Assembly (NCBI GenBank): GCA_021731385.1
Contig: JAKFXM010000087.1
Span: 1 to 7,110, forward strand
DNA from: Methanobacteriota archaeon
GTDB lineage: Archaea; Altiarchaeota; Altiarchaeia; IMC4; QMZM01
Direction: 5' to 3'
DNA: 7,110 nucleotides
Shown: one piece after another, positions 4,969 to 7,110 of the stretch
How the letters are laid out: every line of letters begins with the position of its first letter
Position numbering within the stretch: the stretch's first letter is position 1
Made by a program: the position numbers and the translations under genes
Notes under the pieces: model-generated
The model's database searches: none
Told to the model about the DNA's origin: nothing
What the model saw: only the letters and a program-made list of their open reading frames with translations

Positions 4969-6189
4969 ATGTACCTAACAGATTATTTATTCCTTTTCTT
5001 TGCAATTGTTACACTATACCTGACGGTTATCTTTATAATCCTATTTTTCAAGAATTGGAAAAGGATGTTCACAAGGGAAGAAAGTCTGAGGTTACCTTCA
5101 GTAAGCATAATAATACCTGCGTACAATGAGGAAGAGCATATACTGGAAACCATAAATTCTCTTAAGAAATTGTCTTACCCTAGAAACCTAATTGAGATTA
5201 TTGTAATTGATGATGGGAGTACTGATAAGACAGCAGAAATTGCCAATCTGACTGGTGTTACTGTATTAAAAAAGGAGAATGCAGGAAAGGCTAATGCCCT
5301 AAATCTTGGAATTGAGAAAGCAAAAGGTGAGATAATTGCCTGTGTAGATGCAGATTCCTATCCAAAAAGTAATGCACTAATTAGAATGATACATCACTTT
5401 AATGATCCTCAGGTAGCAGCAGTGACTTCTACAATTCTCGTAAAGGATCCAAAAAATTTTCTGCAAAGACTACAGACTATTGAATACATTCTAATTGCGT
5501 GGGGGCGTAAACTATTAGAATATATACATGGCGTCTATGTTACCCCCGGGCCCCTGAGTTTATATAGACGAGACGTACTCCTGAAGGTCGGTGGCTTTGC
5601 TCCAAATGTGTTGACTGAGGATATTGAGATAGCATGGAGATTACAGAAGGCAGGTTATAAAATAAAGATGGAGCTTTCAGCGAAGGTTTATACAAATGTA
5701 CCAAAAGGATTCAAGGACTGGTGGAATCAGAGGCTGAGATGGGACATTGGCGGAATACAAACCATAAACATGTATAAATCCACATTCTTTAGTAGAAATT
5801 ATGGAATCTTCGGCCTATTTATATTACCTTTTTTTTCCATCTCTATTCTGATTAGTATTATCGGCATAACCCTGTTTGGTTATTTAATCTCAGGCAGATT
5901 GATAGAATTTCTGAAATTCAGTTATTATGCATATTTGGCTGGAATAAATCCGCTTTTCAATTATCCTTTTGTATTGCTACCCAATATTTTCACTGTTTTT
6001 GGGCTTTTAATATTTCTGCTTTCTCTTGTTTATGTACTTATTGGATTAAAGACAATGGACAAAAATCTTATAAATTCAAGAACTTTATGCGAAATACCTA
6101 TTTATCTTTCAATATACTTATTTTTGTTTCCAATCTTATTGATTCAGTCCTTTTGGAGATTATTAGTATATAAAAAACAAAGATGGTAA
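4969..6189 (+). CDS. Processive-type GT2 membrane glycosyltransferase
   Basis: 406 residues: N-terminal membrane segment (6-28), GT-A domain (44-262) and about four C-terminal membrane segments (275-310, 330-370, 378-400). Motifs are VSIIIPAYNEEE (45-56), IDDGSTDKT (D81, D82), GKANALNLG (106-114), DADS (D127, D129), LTEDIEIAWRLQKAGY with D218, and QRLRW (Q254, R257, W258). All catalytic positions of a D,D,D,QxxRW synthase are present. It is more like the 1292-2554 enzyme than the CslA-like one, judging by the shared VKD, LRLKKAGY-type and Y-T-x-V-P stretches. The sugar and acceptor are unknown. It overlaps the next gene by 7 nt (ATG 6183 inside its last codons), so the two are probably co-translated and may act together at the membrane. 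Confidence 0.93.
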   Translation: MYLTDYLFLFFAIVTLYLTVIFIILFFKNWKRMFTREESLRLPSVSIIIPAYNEEEHILETINSLKKLSYPRNLIEIIVIDDGSTDKTAEIANLTGVTVLKKENAGKANALNLGIEKAKGEIIACVDADSYPKSNALIRMIHHFNDPQVAAVTSTILVKDPKNFLQRLQTIEYILIAWGRKLLEYIHGVYVTPGPLSLYRRDVLLKVGGFAPNVLTEDIEIAWRLQKAGYKIKMELSAKVYTNVPKGFKDWWNQRLRWDIGGIQTINMYKSTFFSRNYGIFGLFILPFFSISILISIIGITLFGYLISGRLIEFLKFSYYAYLAGINPLFNYPFVLLPNIFTVFGLLIFLLSLVYVLIGLKTMDKNLINSRTLCEIPIYLSIYLFLFPILLIQSFWRLLVYKKQRW

Positions 6190-6836
6190 TTCAAAGCGAT
6201 GTATTCTGGAAGGCGGGATTAGTAACAATGGTTATATTTCTCCTGGGTGTTTATACAGGATACTGGTTAGACAGTGGCAGGGTCGAGCAGATAAGGAAAG
6301 AGTATAAAGAAATGGACATAAGATGGGGTGATGCCAAACTGCAGGCAATGTACTACAATGTATTTAAGAATTCATCAAATTTTTGCGGGCCGGCAATAGA
6401 AGAGAACCTAAAATTTGCAGACAGGATATATGAAGATGGAGTGCGCATAGAACAATATGAAAAAATAAATAAACTGACCCCGTCATTAATTACTGAAAAA
6501 ACACAATATATCCTCCTGAAATTACAGTTCTGGTTAAACAGTATTGAATTGAAAAAGACCTGCAATGCAAATTATATCAATCTGGTGTATTTTTATTCTC
6601 ATTACAAAGGGACAATACAGGAAAGTGTTCAGGGGGCAGTTCTTTTGGATTTAAAGAATAAATGCGGAAGAAATCTGATGTTAATACCTCTACCACTAGA
6701 TCTGAACATAACAACAATAGACATCATAAAGGAGCAATATGGTATAGAGAAAACACCAACCATCCTAATAGACGAGAATATAAAACTAGAAGGATTTCAA
6801 ACGAAGAATGAATTGGAGAAGTATATAACATGTTAG
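6183..6836 (+). CDS. Membrane-anchored thioredoxin-fold protein lacking CxxC (paralogue of 4092 gene)
   Basis: 217 residues with the same plan as the 4092 protein: membrane helix (9-29), helical region (32-125) and thioredoxin-like domain (about 128-216). Aligned landmarks are C68 (C66 there), C127 (C127 there), the strand YFYS against YLYS at 136-139, and the cis-proline turn KTPTILID (P192). At the active-site place the sequence is SHYKGTIQES in place of SVPCPDCIKQ, so both redox cysteines are gone. It cannot do CxxC chemistry and may be a binding or scaffold form. The start overlaps the end of the GT2 gene by 7 nt, suggesting it serves that enzyme. It is followed after 6 nt by an SRP54 5' fragment, as is its paralogue. 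Not a named family that can be recognised here. Confidence 0.85.
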   Translation: MVIQSDVFWKAGLVTMVIFLLGVYTGYWLDSGRVEQIRKEYKEMDIRWGDAKLQAMYYNVFKNSSNFCGPAIEENLKFADRIYEDGVRIEQYEKINKLTPSLITEKTQYILLKLQFWLNSIELKKTCNANYINLVYFYSHYKGTIQESVQGAVLLDLKNKCGRNLMLIPLPLDLNITTIDIIKEQYGIEKTPTILIDENIKLEGFQTKNELEKYITC

Positions 6837-6842
6837 TTAAAA

Positions 6843-6917
6843 ATGGTGTTTGATAAACTCAGGGAAGGACTGGACAGTGCAATAACACATCTCAGAAAGG
6901 CTGTTGTTATTGACTAG
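6843..6917 (+). pseudogene. SRP54 5'-end fragment (24 codons) before array C
   Basis: ATG 6843 opens MVFDKLREGLDSAITHLRK and then AVVID, followed by TAG at 6915-6917. This is the start of an SRP54 N domain (family pattern M-V-x-D-K-L...V-V-D-E-K). The next codons (AAG GCA AAC) could still be the K-A-x of the family, so the end of similarity is within a few bases of the array edge. The reading is less decayed than the copy at 4750. By analogy with arrays A and B it may be the left copy of a target duplication, with an intact srp54 just outside the window. Confidence 0.85.
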
Positions 6918-6920
6918 AAG

Positions 6921-7110
6921 GCAAACCCTTTCTTTTAGAACCCGAAAAATTCCAAAGGAATTTTTGGGCAAGAAAAATTCGCTATGCGAATTTTTGTGTG
7001 GCCGAGAGGCTTGTGGCAGAGGCTTCGCCTCTGACACACACCCGAGCCTTTGAGGCTCGGTTGTGTCGCCTCTCGGACATATGTCAGAGCCCGATTGAGC
7101 CTAAAGGCTC
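6921..7110 (+). repeat. Modular hairpin array C (runs off right edge)
   Basis: Begins GCAAACCCTTTCTTTTAG, like the edge of array A read on the minus strand, then CCCG. H1 is AAAAATTCC/GGAATTTTT (6945-6953/6957-6965). The linker GGGCAAG is shared with A and B. H2 is AAAAATTCGC/GCGAATTTTT (6973-6982/6986-6995, loop TAT). After that the sequence is G+C-rich and unlike A and B: an outer stem CCGAGAGGC/GCCTCTCGG (7002-7010/7068-7076) encloses CAGAGGC/GCCTCTG (7017-7023/7027-7033) and CCGAGCC/GGCTCGG (7042-7048/7054-7060). A last hairpin GAGCC/GGCTC (7097-7101/7106-7110) touches the window end. No protein-coding signal is seen. Confidence 0.9.

Noticed and set aside
6837..7037. 66-codon minus-strand frame across the SRP54 fragment and array C
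   Set aside because: It crosses palindromes and a recognisable plus-strand SRP54 start; no family features.

Overview
The window most likely comes from an uncultured, AT-rich archaeon. The evidence is: archaeal-type SRP54 N-domain fragments; a tRNA-Arg(TCT) gene with no encoded CCA end; TATA-like boxes about 26-33 nt upstream of starts that have almost no leader and no Shine-Dalgarno site; and a SEC59/dolichol-kinase-like membrane enzyme. The lineage cannot be fixed from this sequence alone. A small-genome, DPANN-like archaeon is only a guess.

Layout. 1-238 (-) is the N-terminal part of an EamA/DMT-like transporter that runs off the left edge. 320-390 holds two short hairpins just 3' of tRNA-Arg(TCT), 395-469 (-). 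473-667 is hairpin array A, bounded on the far side by a 25-nt copy of the tRNA 5' end. 716-3806 (-) is a tight operon read from right to left: a CesA/CslA-like GT2 glycosyltransferase broken by one in-frame TAA (3806-2772, with the rest of the frame open to 2547), a second processive-type GT2 (2554-1292), and a SEC59/DGK1/VTE5-family lipid kinase (1288-716). 3831-4045 is hairpin array B, bounded by perfect 33-bp direct repeats. On the plus strand follow: a membrane-anchored thioredoxin-fold protein with a CPDC motif (4092-4760); a decayed SRP54 fragment (4750-4915); a third GT2 (4969-6189); a second membrane thioredoxin-fold protein without CxxC (6183-6836); a 24-codon SRP54 5' fragment (6843-6917); and hairpin array C, which runs off the right edge.

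The genes suggest envelope glycan work: three membrane GT2 enzymes, a polyprenol or lipid kinase that could supply a lipid-phosphate carrier, and two extracytoplasmic thioredoxin-fold proteins. This is inference from families and adjacency.

The most unusual content is a family of intergenic modular hairpin arrays (A, B, C). They share a frame of GGG/CCC linkers and A/T-rich palindromes. A and B share a 64-nt core with one mismatch, in a loop, while other positions are filled by different palindromes that still pair. Arrays A and B lie between long direct repeats that copy the 5' end or promoter of the adjacent gene, so the gene stays intact. Array C directly follows a copy of the srp54 5' end, which predicts an intact srp54 gene just past position 7110. 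Together this looks like an undescribed mobile or templated-insertion element that makes long target duplications at gene starts.
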